A DNA stretch of 64,000 nt from Pseudactinotalea terrae (GCF_009733845.1 NZ_WNXZ01000001.1:930001-994000); one strand, 5' to 3'. Numbered from the stretch's first letter, positions 16,162-24,491 are shown. Notes: generated by a model not told the origin, from the sequence alone. Program-made: numbers and translations.

Positions 16162-18831
16162 TCAGTGGCCGGCGTCCTGCCAGGACGTGCCCACGCCGAC
16201 CGAGACGTCCAGCGGGACCGACAGCGCCGTGGCCGCACCCATCTGCTCGCGCAGCACCATCTCGGCCGCCGCGGCCTCGCCCGGCGCGACCTCGAGCAAG
16301 AGCTCGTCGTGGACCTGGAGCAGCAGCCGTGTGGCCATGCCTTGCGCGCGCAGCTCCCGGTCGACGTTGATCATCGCGACCTTGATGATGTCGGCGGCGC
16401 TGCCCTGGATCGGCGCGTTGAGCGCCATCCGCTCGGCCATCTCGCGGCGCTGCCGGTTGTCGCTGACCAGGTCCGGCAGGTACCGACGGCGGCCGAGGAT
16501 CGTCTCCGTGTACCCGTTGCCGCGCGCTTCGGCGACGATGTCGTCGAGGTACGAGCGGACCGCGCCGAACCGCTCGAAGTACTCCTCCATCAGCGCCTTG
16601 GCCTCACCGGTGGAGATCTTCAGCTGGTTCGAGAGACCGAACGCGCTCAGCCCGTAGGCCAGCCCGTAGCTCATCGCCTTGATCTTCGAGCGCTGCGCGG
16701 CCGTGACCTCCTCGGGCTCGACGCCGAACACCCGTGATCCCACGAAGCTGTGCAGGTCCTCACCGGTACGGAACGCCTCGATCAGCCCCTCGTCACCCGA
16801 GAGGTGGGCCATGATCCGCATCTCGATCTGGCTGTAGTCGGCTGTCATCAGGTTCTCGTAGCCCTCGCCCACGACGAACGCCGCCCTGATGCGGTTGCCC
16901 TCCTCGGTGCGGATCGGGATGTTCTGCAGGTTGGGCTCCGACGATGACAGCCGCCCGGTGGCCGCGATCGTCTGGCTGTAGGTCGTGTGGATCCGCCCAT
17001 CGGGCGCGACCGTGCGCAGCAGCCCTTCGACCGTCTGCCGCAACCGGATCGCGTCACGATGAGCGAGCAGGTGCGCCAGGAACGGGTGCTCGGTCTTGGC
17101 GTACAGCTCGGCGAGCGCATCCGCGTCTGTCGTGTACCCGGTCTTCGTCTTGCGGGTCTTCGGCATGTTCAGCTGGTCGAAGAGGATCTCCTGCAGCTGC
17201 TTGGGAGACGACAGGTTCACCTCGCGACCGATGACGTCGTACGCCTCCCCTGCGGCCCCGTCGACAGCAGCGGTGAAGTGCTTCTCGAGCTCGCGCAGGT
17301 AGTCGACATCCGCCGCGATCCCCGCCTTCTCCATGCGGGCGAGCACCTCCACCACCGGCAGCTCGACCTCGGCGAGCAGCGCGGCGCCGCCGCGGCCCTG
17401 CAGGTCCGCTCCGATCACATCGGCGAGCTCGCGCACGGCGGCAGCCCGCATGGCGCTCAGCTCATCCTCCTCGGGCCCGTCGAGGCTGAGCACCTGCTGC
17501 CCGCCGGCATCGGCACCGCCGCCACCGATCTCCTTGTGGAGCCGCCGGACCGCAAGATCATCGAGCGCGAAGAGACGCTGATCGGGGTGACACAGGTACT
17601 CCGCCACCGCCGTGTCGAACGCGACGCCCTGGAGCGGCAGCCCGCGCCCGTCGAGGGAGTGCCACGCGCTCTTGGCATCGTGCAGCGCCTTGGGCTGCGC
17701 CGGGTCGGCGAGCCAGTCGGCCAGCGCGGCCTCGTCCTCGGGAGAGATGTCGGTGAGGTCCAGCGTGAGTGCTGCGCCGGCGTCATCGGCGAGCGCGATC
17801 CCCCAGGCATCGCCGCTGCCGTGGGCGATGCTGCCACGCACATCCACGCCGAGCAGCCGACCAGCTCGCGCGCCCAGCCACTGCCCGACGCCCGTGCGGG
17901 TCACGTCGACCTCGAAGGGCAAGGCATCGACCGTCTCGGCATCGGTCGGAGTCATCGCGAACAGCCGGTCGCGCAGGATACGGAACTCGAGCGCGTCGAA
18001 CACCTGGTGCACCTGCTCGCGCGAGTAGGGCTTGCGCTCGAGATCGGACAGCGCGAGCGGCAGCACCACATCGGTGTGCAAGCGGTTGATCTGACGGTTG
18101 ACGATCACCTGATCGAGGTTGGCGCGCAGGTTCTCACCCGCGACGCCACCGATCGCGGGCGCATTCGCGATGATGCCGTCGAGCCCGCCGTGGGCGAGGA
18201 TCCACTTCGCCGCCGTCTTGGGGCCGACCTTGGGAACCCCGGGCAGGTTGTCGCTCGACTCCCCCACCAGCGCTGCGAGATCGCTGTAGCTGCTCGGCGG
18301 CACCCCGTAGCGCTCCTCGACCGCAGCGGCGTCCATACGGGCGAGATCGGACACACCCTTGCGCGGGTAGAGCACCTGGACCCGGTCGTTGATCAGCTGG
18401 AACGTGTCGCGGTCGCCGGAGCAGATGAAGACGTCCATGTCCGCGTCCCCGCCCTGCAGCGCGAGGGTGGCGAGGACGTCATCTGCCTCGTAGCCCTCGA
18501 TGCCGAGCCGCGGGATCGAGAGCGCCTCCAGCACCTGCTCGATCAGCGGGATCTGGCCGCGGAACTCCTCGGGGCTGGTGCTGCGGTTCGCCTTGTACTC
18601 GGCGTAGGCGTCGGTACGGAAGGTGGCGCCGCTGACGTCGAAGGCCACCACCACGTGCGTGGGCTCGACGTCGCGCAACAGGTTGATCAGCATCGAGGTG
18701 AAGCCGTAGACGGCGTTCGTGTGCTGCCCCGTCGTCGTCGAGAAGTTCTCGACCGGGAGAGCGAAGAACGCCCGGTAGGCCATCGAGTGGCCGTCGATGA
18801 TGAGGAGCTTGGGTCGCGCCGATGCCGTCAC
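16162..18831 (-). CDS. polA: DNA polymerase I
   Basis: An 889-residue repair and Okazaki-fragment polymerase. The 5'-3' exonuclease domain fills about residues 1-300 (IDGHSMAYRAFFAL; CSGDRDTFQLI; VPKVGPKTAAKWI). The middle domain, residues 300-510, lacks recognisable proofreading carboxylates, as is common in actinobacterial PolA. The polymerase domain has motif A MTADYSQIEMRIMAHLS (near 660), the O-helix RSKIKAMSYGLAYG (near 708-721) and motif C QVHDELLLEV (near 838). The start is GTG at 18831: TAGGCT lies 7 nt upstream, and the much longer open frame overlaps the divergent thioesterase gene. Confidence 0.97.
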   Translation of the reverse strand: MTASARPKLLIIDGHSMAYRAFFALPVENFSTTTGQHTNAVYGFTSMLINLLRDVEPTHVVVAFDVSGATFRTDAYAEYKANRSTSPEEFRGQIPLIEQVLEALSIPRLGIEGYEADDVLATLALQGGDADMDVFICSGDRDTFQLINDRVQVLYPRKGVSDLARMDAAAVEERYGVPPSSYSDLAALVGESSDNLPGVPKVGPKTAAKWILAHGGLDGIIANAPAIGGVAGENLRANLDQVIVNRQINRLHTDVVLPLALSDLERKPYSREQVHQVFDALEFRILRDRLFAMTPTDAETVDALPFEVDVTRTGVGQWLGARAGRLLGVDVRGSIAHGSGDAWGIALADDAGAALTLDLTDISPEDEAALADWLADPAQPKALHDAKSAWHSLDGRGLPLQGVAFDTAVAEYLCHPDQRLFALDDLAVRRLHKEIGGGGADAGGQQVLSLDGPEEDELSAMRAAAVRELADVIGADLQGRGGAALLAEVELPVVEVLARMEKAGIAADVDYLRELEKHFTAAVDGAAGEAYDVIGREVNLSSPKQLQEILFDQLNMPKTRKTKTGYTTDADALAELYAKTEHPFLAHLLAHRDAIRLRQTVEGLLRTVAPDGRIHTTYSQTIAATGRLSSSEPNLQNIPIRTEEGNRIRAAFVVGEGYENLMTADYSQIEMRIMAHLSGDEGLIEAFRTGEDLHSFVGSRVFGVEPEEVTAAQRSKIKAMSYGLAYGLSAFGLSNQLKISTGEAKALMEEYFERFGAVRSYLDDIVAEARGNGYTETILGRRRYLPDLVSDNRQRREMAERMALNAPIQGSAADIIKVAMINVDRELRAQGMATRLLLQVHDELLLEVAPGEAAAAEMVLREQMGAATALSVPLDVSVGVGTSWQDAGH

Positions 18832-18838
18832 AGGTGCC

Positions 18839-18844
18839 AGCCTA
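18839..18844 (-). promoter_or_regulatory. -10 element of leaderless polA promoter
   Basis: TAGGCT on the minus strand, 7 nt before the polA GTG, inside the 19-bp gap to the divergent thioesterase gene. Confidence 0.5.
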
Positions 18845-18850
18845 GGTGCC

Positions 18851-19273
18851 ATGTCCGACATCGAAGCGACCACCGACCCGGGCCTCGGGCAGTTCGACCT
18901 GCGCGGCACGCTGCTGGAGCGCATGGGGATCGCGATCGCCGAGGCGAGCGCGGAACGCACCGCGGGCACGATGCCCGTGGCGGGGAACACACAGCCCGCC
19001 GGCTTGCTCCACGGCGGGGCTTCCGCTGTTCTCGCCGAGAGCCTCGGATCGATCGCGGCGACTCTCCACGCAGGCCCGGGCCGCGCCGCCGTCGGGGTCG
19101 AGCTCAACGCCACGCACCACCGGGCGATGCGCGAGGGCCTCGTGTCGGGTGTCGCCACGCCGGTGCACCTCGGACGCTCGCTGGCCACCTACGAGATCGT
19201 CATCACCGACGAACGGGACCGGCGCGTGTGCACCGCGCGGCTGACCTGCATGCTGATCGACTCCCGAACCTGA
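18851..19273 (+). CDS. Hotdog-fold thioesterase (PaaI/YdiI-like)
   Basis: A 140-residue acyl-CoA thioesterase. The hotdog signature is visible as GNTQPAGLLHGGASAVLAESLGSIAA (near residues 44-70; His-Gly-Gly and the catalytic Glu), then GVELNATHHRAMREG (near 82-96) and VGVATPVHLGRSLATYEI. The closest pattern is YdiI/MenI, which hydrolyses DHNA-CoA, but the substrate cannot be fixed. The start is the ATG at 18851 (MSDIEATTDP), 19 bp from the divergent polA start. A strong terminator follows the stop. Confidence 0.88.
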   Translation: MSDIEATTDPGLGQFDLRGTLLERMGIAIAEASAERTAGTMPVAGNTQPAGLLHGGASAVLAESLGSIAATLHAGPGRAAVGVELNATHHRAMREGLVSGVATPVHLGRSLATYEIVITDERDRRVCTARLTCMLIDSRT

Positions 19274-19280
19274 TCGACGA

Positions 19281-19317
19281 CGACGGCCGGGCACCCCGTG
19301 CGGGGGCCCGGCCGTCG
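19281..19317. terminator. Bidirectional terminator between convergent genes
   Basis: CGACGGCCGGGC (19281-19292) pairs with GCCCGGCCGTCG (19306-19317), 12 bp without mismatch. The loop itself holds a CCCCG/CGGGG stem, so the hairpin is about 17 bp with one bulged A. It sits between the stops of the thioesterase (+) and betaine-binding protein (-) genes. Confidence 0.85.
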
Positions 19318-19332
19318 CGGATCCAGCGTCGA

Positions 19333-20283
19333 TCAGCCGCCGAGCGGCGGCACCAGGTCCGGGTACTCCTCGAGCCACGCCTCGACACCCGCTGCCGGGT
19401 CGTCAGCGTTCTGGACCGTGGCGAGGTCTTCGAGCGCACCGTACTGGGTGTCGTCCAGCTTGATCTCGCCGATCCACTCGGCGACCTCCGGGAACTCCTC
19501 GGTGAAGCCGGTGCGCGCGAGCCAGTGCAGCGCCTCGGGCTCGCCGAACGCGCCCTCCGGGTCCTCGAGATCACGCACGTTGTACTCGGCATTCGCCCAG
19601 AACGGCCGCCACAGCGTCACGACGATCTCCTCCTCGGCGCTGATGGCGCTCTCGAGCTCCGCGATCATCGCGGAGGTCGAGGAGGTGGCGAGCGTGAAGC
19701 CCGCCTCGTCGAGACCGTAGGTGGGGATCACGCTGTCCTGCGTGGCCTCAGTGAGACCAGCGCCGGGCTCGATGCCCACGATCCGGCCGCCGAGCTCGTC
19801 GACGTACTCCGGCAGCTCGGCGATCGAGTTGATCTCGCTGTACTCGGGCACCGCGAAGGTCAGCACGGCACCCTCGTAGTAGAAGCCGAGGTCCTCGATC
19901 TGATCCGCGTACTCCTCCATGTAGGAGGCGTGCGTCACCTCGGGCCACGCCGAGGGGTAGATGTCGACGTCACCCTGGGCGAGCGCGGTGTACAGCACAC
20001 CGGCGTCCGAGAGCTCCTGGTGCTCGACCGTGTATCCGGCCTCCTCCAGCTTGTTCTCGAGCAGGTGGGCGGTGCTCAGACCATCGGTCCACGACGGGAT
20101 GTAGCCGAGCGTGATGGTGCCCATGTCCTCGCCCCCGCCGCTCTCCGAGGTGGTGGGGTCGCCGCTGCCGTTGCTGCCCGAGTCGCTGTTGTCAGGGTTG
20201 CACGCTGCGAGCGTCAGCCCGAGCGCGGCAGCCGCACCCAGGGCGACCACCTGGCGGCGGCCGATCGTCGTACGGGACTTCAT
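19333..20283 (-). CDS. proX: Glycine betaine/proline ABC transporter substrate-binding lipoprotein
   Basis: A 316-residue OpuAC-type binding protein for osmoprotectants. A twin-arginine-like N-terminus (IGRRQVVALG) leads into a lipobox ending LAAC (Cys near residue 28), then a Ser/Gly/Asp linker. The body has TLGYIPSWTDGLSTAHLLENKLEEAG (near 57) and GDVDIYPSAWPEV (near 103), with the aromatic residues that form the betaine cage (YPSAWP; TLWRPFW). It is the last gene of a three-gene operon, 49 bp after the permease. Expression is probably osmotically controlled. Confidence 0.94.
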   Translation of the reverse strand: MKSRTTIGRRQVVALGAAAALGLTLAACNPDNSDSGSNGSGDPTTSESGGGEDMGTITLGYIPSWTDGLSTAHLLENKLEEAGYTVEHQELSDAGVLYTALAQGDVDIYPSAWPEVTHASYMEEYADQIEDLGFYYEGAVLTFAVPEYSEINSIAELPEYVDELGGRIVGIEPGAGLTEATQDSVIPTYGLDEAGFTLATSSTSAMIAELESAISAEEEIVVTLWRPFWANAEYNVRDLEDPEGAFGEPEALHWLARTGFTEEFPEVAEWIGEIKLDDTQYGALEDLATVQNADDPAAGVEAWLEEYPDLVPPLGG

Positions 20284-20332
20284 GTGTACTCCTTCTCTCC
20301 AGATGTCCTGGTTCGATGGTGGGTGGACTAGT

Positions 20333-21313
20333 TCAGACGCCGGAACCCACGGCGCGTGCGGCCTGCTCGGGCTCGCCGGGCTGCTGGTCGTCGGCGTGCG
20401 GCTCGTCGTCGCCCTGCGGCTCCGCGGCGGCGGTCTGCGCGGCCACGGTGCGTCGGCCGCGGACCTTGGCGGCCAGCGAGTGCGCGGTCGGCTTCCCGAT
20501 GGCGCCGGTCAGGCGGTCGAGGAAGATCGCGAGGATGACGATCGCCAGCCCGGCCTCGAAACCGACAGCCACATCGACGCGACCGAACGCGTTGGTCACG
20601 GTCTGCCCCAGGCCGGGGGCGCCGACGAATCCGGCCATGACGACCATCGAGAGCGCGAGCATGATGACCTGGTTGACGCCGGCCATGATCGTCGGCAGCC
20701 CGAGCGGGAGCTGGATGCCGCGCAGGATCTGCCACGGGGTACCGCCGAACGCCTCACCCGCCTCGACGGTCTCGGCGTCGACCTGCCGGATGGCGAGCTC
20801 GGTCAGCCGGATGCCCGGCGAGATCGCGAACACGATGGTGGCGACGATGCCCGGGGCGTACCCGATGCTGAAGAAGATCACCACGGGCACGAGGTAGACG
20901 AGCGCCGGGATCGTCTGCAGGAAGTCGAGCACGGGCCGCACGATCGTGCTGACGACCGAGCTGCGCGCGGCAAGGATGCCGATCGGGATCCCGATGACGA
21001 GCGCGACCAGGGTCGCGACCAGCACCATCGAGAGCGTCTGCATGGCCTCGTTCCAGAGCCCCATGCTCATCACCAGCACCATGCCGACGGCGGTGAACGC
21101 CGCGAACCAGAGCGACCGGACCCATGCGGCGATCAGCACGAAGATGCCGGCGACCAGCAGCGGGTGGAACAGCAGCAGGAAGTCGGTGATCGCACCAGCG
21201 CTGTCGTTGAAGGAGCCGGCGATCCACGACAGCAGGCCCGGGAGGTGGGCCTTGATCCAGTCGACGAACGCCTCGGCACCGAGACCGAGCGGGATGTCGG
21301 GAAGCCAGCTCAT
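20333..21313 (-). CDS. proW: Glycine betaine/proline ABC transporter permease
   Basis: A 326-residue permease of the ProW/OpuAB type. At least six membrane segments cover residues 40-285, including TDFLLLFHPLLVAGIFVLIAAWV, LVATLVALVIGIPIGILAA and YLVPVVIFFSIGYAPGIVATIVFAI. The EAA loop that meets the ATPase is VDAETVEAGEAFGGTPWQILRGIQLP (near residues 178-203). The C-terminal 45 residues are polar and rich in Asp, Gln, Glu and Pro. The start overlaps the stop of the ATPase gene by 4 bp (ATGA). Confidence 0.94.
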   Translation of the reverse strand: MSWLPDIPLGLGAEAFVDWIKAHLPGLLSWIAGSFNDSAGAITDFLLLFHPLLVAGIFVLIAAWVRSLWFAAFTAVGMVLVMSMGLWNEAMQTLSMVLVATLVALVIGIPIGILAARSSVVSTIVRPVLDFLQTIPALVYLVPVVIFFSIGYAPGIVATIVFAISPGIRLTELAIRQVDAETVEAGEAFGGTPWQILRGIQLPLGLPTIMAGVNQVIMLALSMVVMAGFVGAPGLGQTVTNAFGRVDVAVGFEAGLAIVILAIFLDRLTGAIGKPTAHSLAAKVRGRRTVAAQTAAAEPQGDDEPHADDQQPGEPEQAARAVGSGV

Positions 21314-22575
21314 CGTGCACCTCCGGTCGTGTCGTCGTCCTCGCCGTTCGACGCCGGATCAGCGAGGGCGGTCAGCAGGGTGACGCGTGGGATCAGTCCC
21401 ACCAGCACGCCGTCCTCCTTCACGACGGCGAGCGGTGCGCGGGTGGCAGCGGCGTCGGCGAACAGGTCAGCGACCTGCGCGTCGGGGGCCACGCGCGCGA
21501 CGTCGCGGGACATCCGCGGAAGCTTGTCGCTGCCCTGCCGCAACGCCTCGGCGACGTCGTCCTCCCAGACGATCCCCTGCACGCGTCGGTCACGGCTGAC
21601 GACCAGCAGCGCGGGGGTCTGGTGCTCACGCATCAGGCGGTGCGCGGTGCGAGGCCCGGCGTCCGGGCCGACGACGGCGACCGGGCGTTCCATCACCGAG
21701 CTCGCGGTGAGCACCCGGGACCGATCGACCTCGGCAACGAACTGCGCCACGTAGTCGTTCGCCGGGTCGGTGAGGATGTCTTCGGGGGTACCGACCTGCA
21801 CGATCCGCCCGTTGCGCATCATCGCGATGCGATCCCCGAGGCGCATCGCCTCGTTGAGGTCGTGCGTGATGAACACGATCGTCATGCCGAGCTGCGCCTG
21901 CAGCTCGAGCAGCTGGTCCTGCATCTCCTTGCGGATCAGGGGGTCGAGCGCGCTGAAGGCCTCGTCCATGAGCAGGATGTCGGTGCCGGCCGCGAGCGCT
22001 CGGGCGAGGCCGACCCGCTGTCGCATGCCGCCCGAGAGCTCGGAGGGCAGATAGCTGCCCCAGCCGTCGAGGCCGACCATCGCCAGCGCCTCCTCGGCCC
22101 GGGCCATGCGCTCGGCCTTGCCCACGCCCCGCAGCTGCAGCGCATAGGCGGCGTTCTCACCCACCGTGCGGTGCGGCAGCAGCGCGAAGTGCTGGAAGAC
22201 CATCGAGATCCGGTTGCGGCGGATCTCGCGCAGCTGCTTCGGGGTTGCGCCGTCCAGTCGGTCCTCGCCGATCGTCACCGACCCTGCGGTCGGCTCCCAC
22301 AGCCCGTTCAGGGTGCGGATCAGCGTCGACTTGCCGGAGCCCGACAGGCCCATGACGACGAAGATCTCGCCCTTCTTGACCTGGAAGCTCGCGTCGATGA
22401 CGGCTGCGGTCGTGCCTTGCGGGAGATCGTCACGGTCACCGCCCTTCTCCAGGTGCTCGACCGCTCCACGAGCACCCTTGCCGAAGACCTTGTAGAGACC
22501 GTCGACGGTGAGAGCGAGGTCGTCGGAGCTGTCCACCGATTCGGTGGCGCTCAGCAGTGTGTGTGTCTCGGTCAC
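21310..22575 (-). CDS. proV: Glycine betaine/proline ABC transporter ATP-binding protein with CBS domains
   Basis: A 421-residue ATPase of the QAT (ProV/OpuAA) group. Walker A is GLSGSGKST (near residue 76), the signature is LSGGMRQRVGLARALA (near 179), Walker B is ILLMDEAFSALDPL (near 199), and the switch His is in FITHDLNEA. The C-terminus (near 290-410) holds two CBS motifs, which in related transporters sense ionic strength or c-di-AMP. I chose GTG at 22575 because AGGAAA lies just upstream. A 290-nt hairpin-rich region separates it from the next gene. Confidence 0.94.
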   Translation of the reverse strand: MTETHTLLSATESVDSSDDLALTVDGLYKVFGKGARGAVEHLEKGGDRDDLPQGTTAAVIDASFQVKKGEIFVVMGLSGSGKSTLIRTLNGLWEPTAGSVTIGEDRLDGATPKQLREIRRNRISMVFQHFALLPHRTVGENAAYALQLRGVGKAERMARAEEALAMVGLDGWGSYLPSELSGGMRQRVGLARALAAGTDILLMDEAFSALDPLIRKEMQDQLLELQAQLGMTIVFITHDLNEAMRLGDRIAMMRNGRIVQVGTPEDILTDPANDYVAQFVAEVDRSRVLTASSVMERPVAVVGPDAGPRTAHRLMREHQTPALLVVSRDRRVQGIVWEDDVAEALRQGSDKLPRMSRDVARVAPDAQVADLFADAAATRAPLAVVKEDGVLVGLIPRVTLLTALADPASNGEDDDTTGGAR

Positions 22576-22928
22576 GTTTCCTGTGCCTCGGCGCAGAGCG
22601 CATCGAGGTCTTGGGTCACGGTCCGGGCTTCCGGGGCGGGCTCTGCCACGCACCGCTGTGGAGCGGCGCCACCACCGGCCGCCATACGCCCGTCACCCCC
22701 CGTGACGGCCGCGGCCTTGGTCTGAGGCGCAATTCCGTGCAGCACACGGTTTCGCGCCTCAAGCACCGTAACAGGAGCCTGTCGGGTCGTGCAGGGCAGC
22801 TCGACCGGCCTCGATCAGCTCTCAGCCGCGTCATCGTGCGGCTGAGAGCGGAGCCAACCCCACACCAGAACGTTAGGGAATCGTGACCTCAGCCATACCG
22901 GATGAAGGGAGAGGGCGATCCCGGCCGT
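22576..22928 (-). other. 353-bp gene-free region: structured leader of proV and terminator of the GNAT gene
   Basis: Read toward proV on the minus strand, a TACGGT hexamer (22769-22764) is a possible -10. Three hairpins follow: 22723-22761 (8-bp plus 5-bp stems around a symmetric 4-nt internal loop), 22690-22708 (7-bp stem, loop of five identical bases) and 22650-22669 (8-bp stem with one G-U pair). A 64-codon open frame (22766-22572) ends with TGA overlapping the proV GTG, but shows no protein-like features. The right part holds the GNAT terminator. I do not recognise a known riboswitch here. Confidence 0.4.
22818..22849 (-). terminator. Terminator hairpin downstream of the GNAT gene
   Basis: A perfect 12-bp stem (GCTCTCAGCCGC with GCGGCTGAGAGC) around an 8-nt loop, about 80 bp past the GNAT stop and before the proV leader. 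Confidence 0.7.
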
Positions 22929-23549
22929 TCAGGAGGCGGTGCTGCGGTCGTGCCCACCCAGGGCGAGACCACGAGCAGGCGTGGGCGGGAGCCCGCGGGA
23001 GCGACGCCGTCGGGCGATCAGCTCGTCCAGGCCTCGCGCACGGCGAGGGATGGCGAGGGTCTCGAGCCGTCGCTGCAGCGCGACCGTCTCGGCGATGCGG
23101 CGCGTGGCAGCAGGCTGGAATCCGAGACCGGACAGGAACCGCTGCTCGGAGCGGCTGCCGGTGAGCGGCATCGTCACCACGTGGCTGTCGCCGCGATCGA
23201 CAGCGACCTGCGAGGCGAGCGCCATCAGCGCTCGGCCGACCCCGTGCCGCCGGTGGGCCGGGTCCACGAACAGGGCCTCGAGCTGCAGGAAGGCGATGTC
23301 CGAGAACAGGTTGACGTCCACGTGCTGGGTCAGCGCCGCACCGACGATGACGTCGTCACCGTGATCCGCGACGAGGACATTGGTTCCCGGCATCCCGCAC
23401 CAGGCAGCGAGCTGGTCGGTGAGGGTCTCGGAGTCCGGGCTGCACAGCTGTGGGCCCAGCGGGGAGTCGGCGCGCGCGATCCTGAGGAGCTCGACCACCT
23501 GTGGGAAGTCGTCAGGGCGTATCAACCTGGCGTTCGGACTGTGCCGCAC
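22929..23549 (-). CDS. GNAT-family N-acetyltransferase
   Basis: A 206-residue acetyltransferase. The acetyl-CoA pyrophosphate loop is visible in FVDPAHRRHGVGRALMALA (motif A, near residues 95-113, R-R-H-G-V-G-R), preceded by strand 4 (AFLQLEALFV), and FLSGLGFQP near 140 is the usual motif B. The C-terminus is Arg-rich. The start is GTG at 23549 (VRHSPNARLIRPDD), with GGAGGGAG 7 to 8 nt upstream; 14 further in-frame codons upstream look non-coding. The substrate is unknown. It lies 75 bp downstream of pdtaR on the same strand. Confidence 0.87.
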   Translation of the reverse strand: MRHSPNARLIRPDDFPQVVELLRIARADSPLGPQLCSPDSETLTDQLAAWCGMPGTNVLVADHGDDVIVGAALTQHVDVNLFSDIAFLQLEALFVDPAHRRHGVGRALMALASQVAVDRGDSHVVTMPLTGSRSEQRFLSGLGFQPAATRRIAETVALQRRLETLAIPRRARGLDELIARRRRSRGLPPTPARGLALGGHDRSTAS

Positions 23550-23624
23550 GCGTGCTCTCCCTCCGTGACAGCGACTGGAACCCCGCCACACCCTACGCCT
23601 GCCGGGCCAGCCGTGGGGGCGGTC

Positions 23625-24311
23625 TCAGTCGGCGGTGCGGCCGACCTGGTCGATGACGGCGTCGGCGACCTCGCGCATCGTGAGACGACGATCCATCGAG
23701 GTCTTCTGGATCCAGCGGAACGCCTCTGGCTCCGACAGCCCCATGCGGGTCATCAGCAGGCCCTTGGCACGGTCCACGCGCTTGCGGGTCTCGAACCGAT
23801 CGGTCAGGTCGGCGACCTCGGACTCGAGCGCAGCGATCTCGCGGTGGCGGTGCAGCGCGATCTCCAGGGCCGGCAGCAGATCTGCCTGGGTGAACGGCTT
23901 GACGACGTACGCCATGGCGCCGGCATCGCGCGCCCGCTCCACGAGCTCGGTCTGGGAGAACGCGGTGAGCAGCACGACCGGTGCGATCCGGGCCTTGGTG
24001 ATGCGCTCGGCAGCGGTGATGCCGTCGAGGACGGGCATCTTGACGTCCATGACCACGATGTCGGGCTCGAGCTCGGTGGCGAGCATGACAGCGGTCTCGC
24101 CGTCGCCGGCCTCGCCCACGACCTCGTAGCCGGCCTCGTTGAGCGTCTCGACGACGTCCATGCGGATCAGCGGCTCGTCCTCGGCGACGACGACCGTGCG
24201 TCGCTCGCCGGGCTCGCGCTCGGCCGCGGGCTCCGGGCTCCTGGCCTCATCGAGGTCGAGCAGCAGGGGCTCGTCGTCCTTGGCGGTCTTCTTCGGCTTG
24301 GCTTCGGTCAC
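23625..24311 (-). CDS. pdtaR: ANTAR-domain response regulator (PdtaR-like antiterminator)
   Basis: A 228-residue response regulator. After an acidic 35-residue extension comes the receiver domain (residues 38-155): acidic pair in VVAEDEPLIRMD, phosphorylated Asp in IVVMDVKMPVLDG (near 85-97), and the switch Thr/Lys in LLTAFSQ and YVVKPF. A linker coiled coil and the RNA-binding ANTAR domain follow (residues 165-225: RVDRAKGLLMTRMGLSEPEAFRWIQ). It matches Rv1626 of M. tuberculosis, whose partner kinase PdtaS is encoded elsewhere. TACGCT lies 7 nt before the GTG start. Confidence 0.95.
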   Translation of the reverse strand: MTEAKPKKTAKDDEPLLLDLDEARSPEPAAEREPGERRTVVVAEDEPLIRMDVVETLNEAGYEVVGEAGDGETAVMLATELEPDIVVMDVKMPVLDGITAAERITKARIAPVVLLTAFSQTELVERARDAGAMAYVVKPFTQADLLPALEIALHRHREIAALESEVADLTDRFETRKRVDRAKGLLMTRMGLSEPEAFRWIQKTSMDRRLTMREVADAVIDQVGRTAD

Positions 24312-24318
24312 GTTTCGT

Positions 24319-24324
24319 AGCGTA
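24319..24324 (-). promoter_or_regulatory. -10 element of leaderless pdtaR promoter
   Basis: TACGCT on the minus strand, 7 nt before the pdtaR GTG. Confidence 0.5.
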
Positions 24325-24401
24325 GTGCTCCCGCGCCCGCTCCTGCCGTCGAGTCGAGGAGAGGAACGTCACGTCCTGTCGGGAACCGCCCGGCGACGCG
24401 C

Positions 24402-24407
24402 TAGCGT
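24402..24407 (+). promoter_or_regulatory. -10 element of the tRNA promoter
   Basis: TAGCGT ends 10 nt before the first base of the tRNA, as expected for a 5'-processed tRNA transcript. No good -35 is seen. Confidence 0.45.
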
Positions 24408-24417
24408 TCTCCTCGGC

Positions 24418-24491
24418 GCCCCGGTAGCCCAACCGGCAGAGGCAGTGGTCTCAAACACCATCCAGTGTGGGTTCGAATCCCACCCGGGGCA
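24418..24491 (+). tRNA. tRNA with anticodon CAA (Leu by anticodon; class-I fold)
   Basis: A complete cloverleaf. The 7-bp acceptor pairs GCCCCGG (24418-24424) with CCGGGGC (24484-24490), and the discriminator is A24491. The D stem is GCC/GGC. The anticodon stem is GTGGT/ACCAT (one G-U) and the loop CTCAAAC puts CAA at 24452-24454. The T arm is GTGGG-TTCGAAT-CCCAC. CCA is not encoded. The variable region is only 5 nt (CCAGT), whereas normal bacterial tRNA-Leu has a long variable arm. The leucine label therefore rests on the anticodon alone. Confidence 0.88.

Noticed and set aside
18797-18850. Longer N-terminal reading of the hotdog thioesterase
   Set aside because: It would overlap polA and its -10; the ATG at 18851 gives the family length.
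16987-20331. Open frame of 1114 codons antisense to polA and the betaine-binding protein gene
   Set aside because: Both opposite genes are secure on conserved motifs; the reading has no recognisable motif and crosses a strong terminator.
22572-22766. 64-codon upstream open frame ending at the proV start
   Set aside because: No ribosome site, no conserved pattern, and it lies over three hairpins. It remains possible as a leader peptide but is not supported as a gene.
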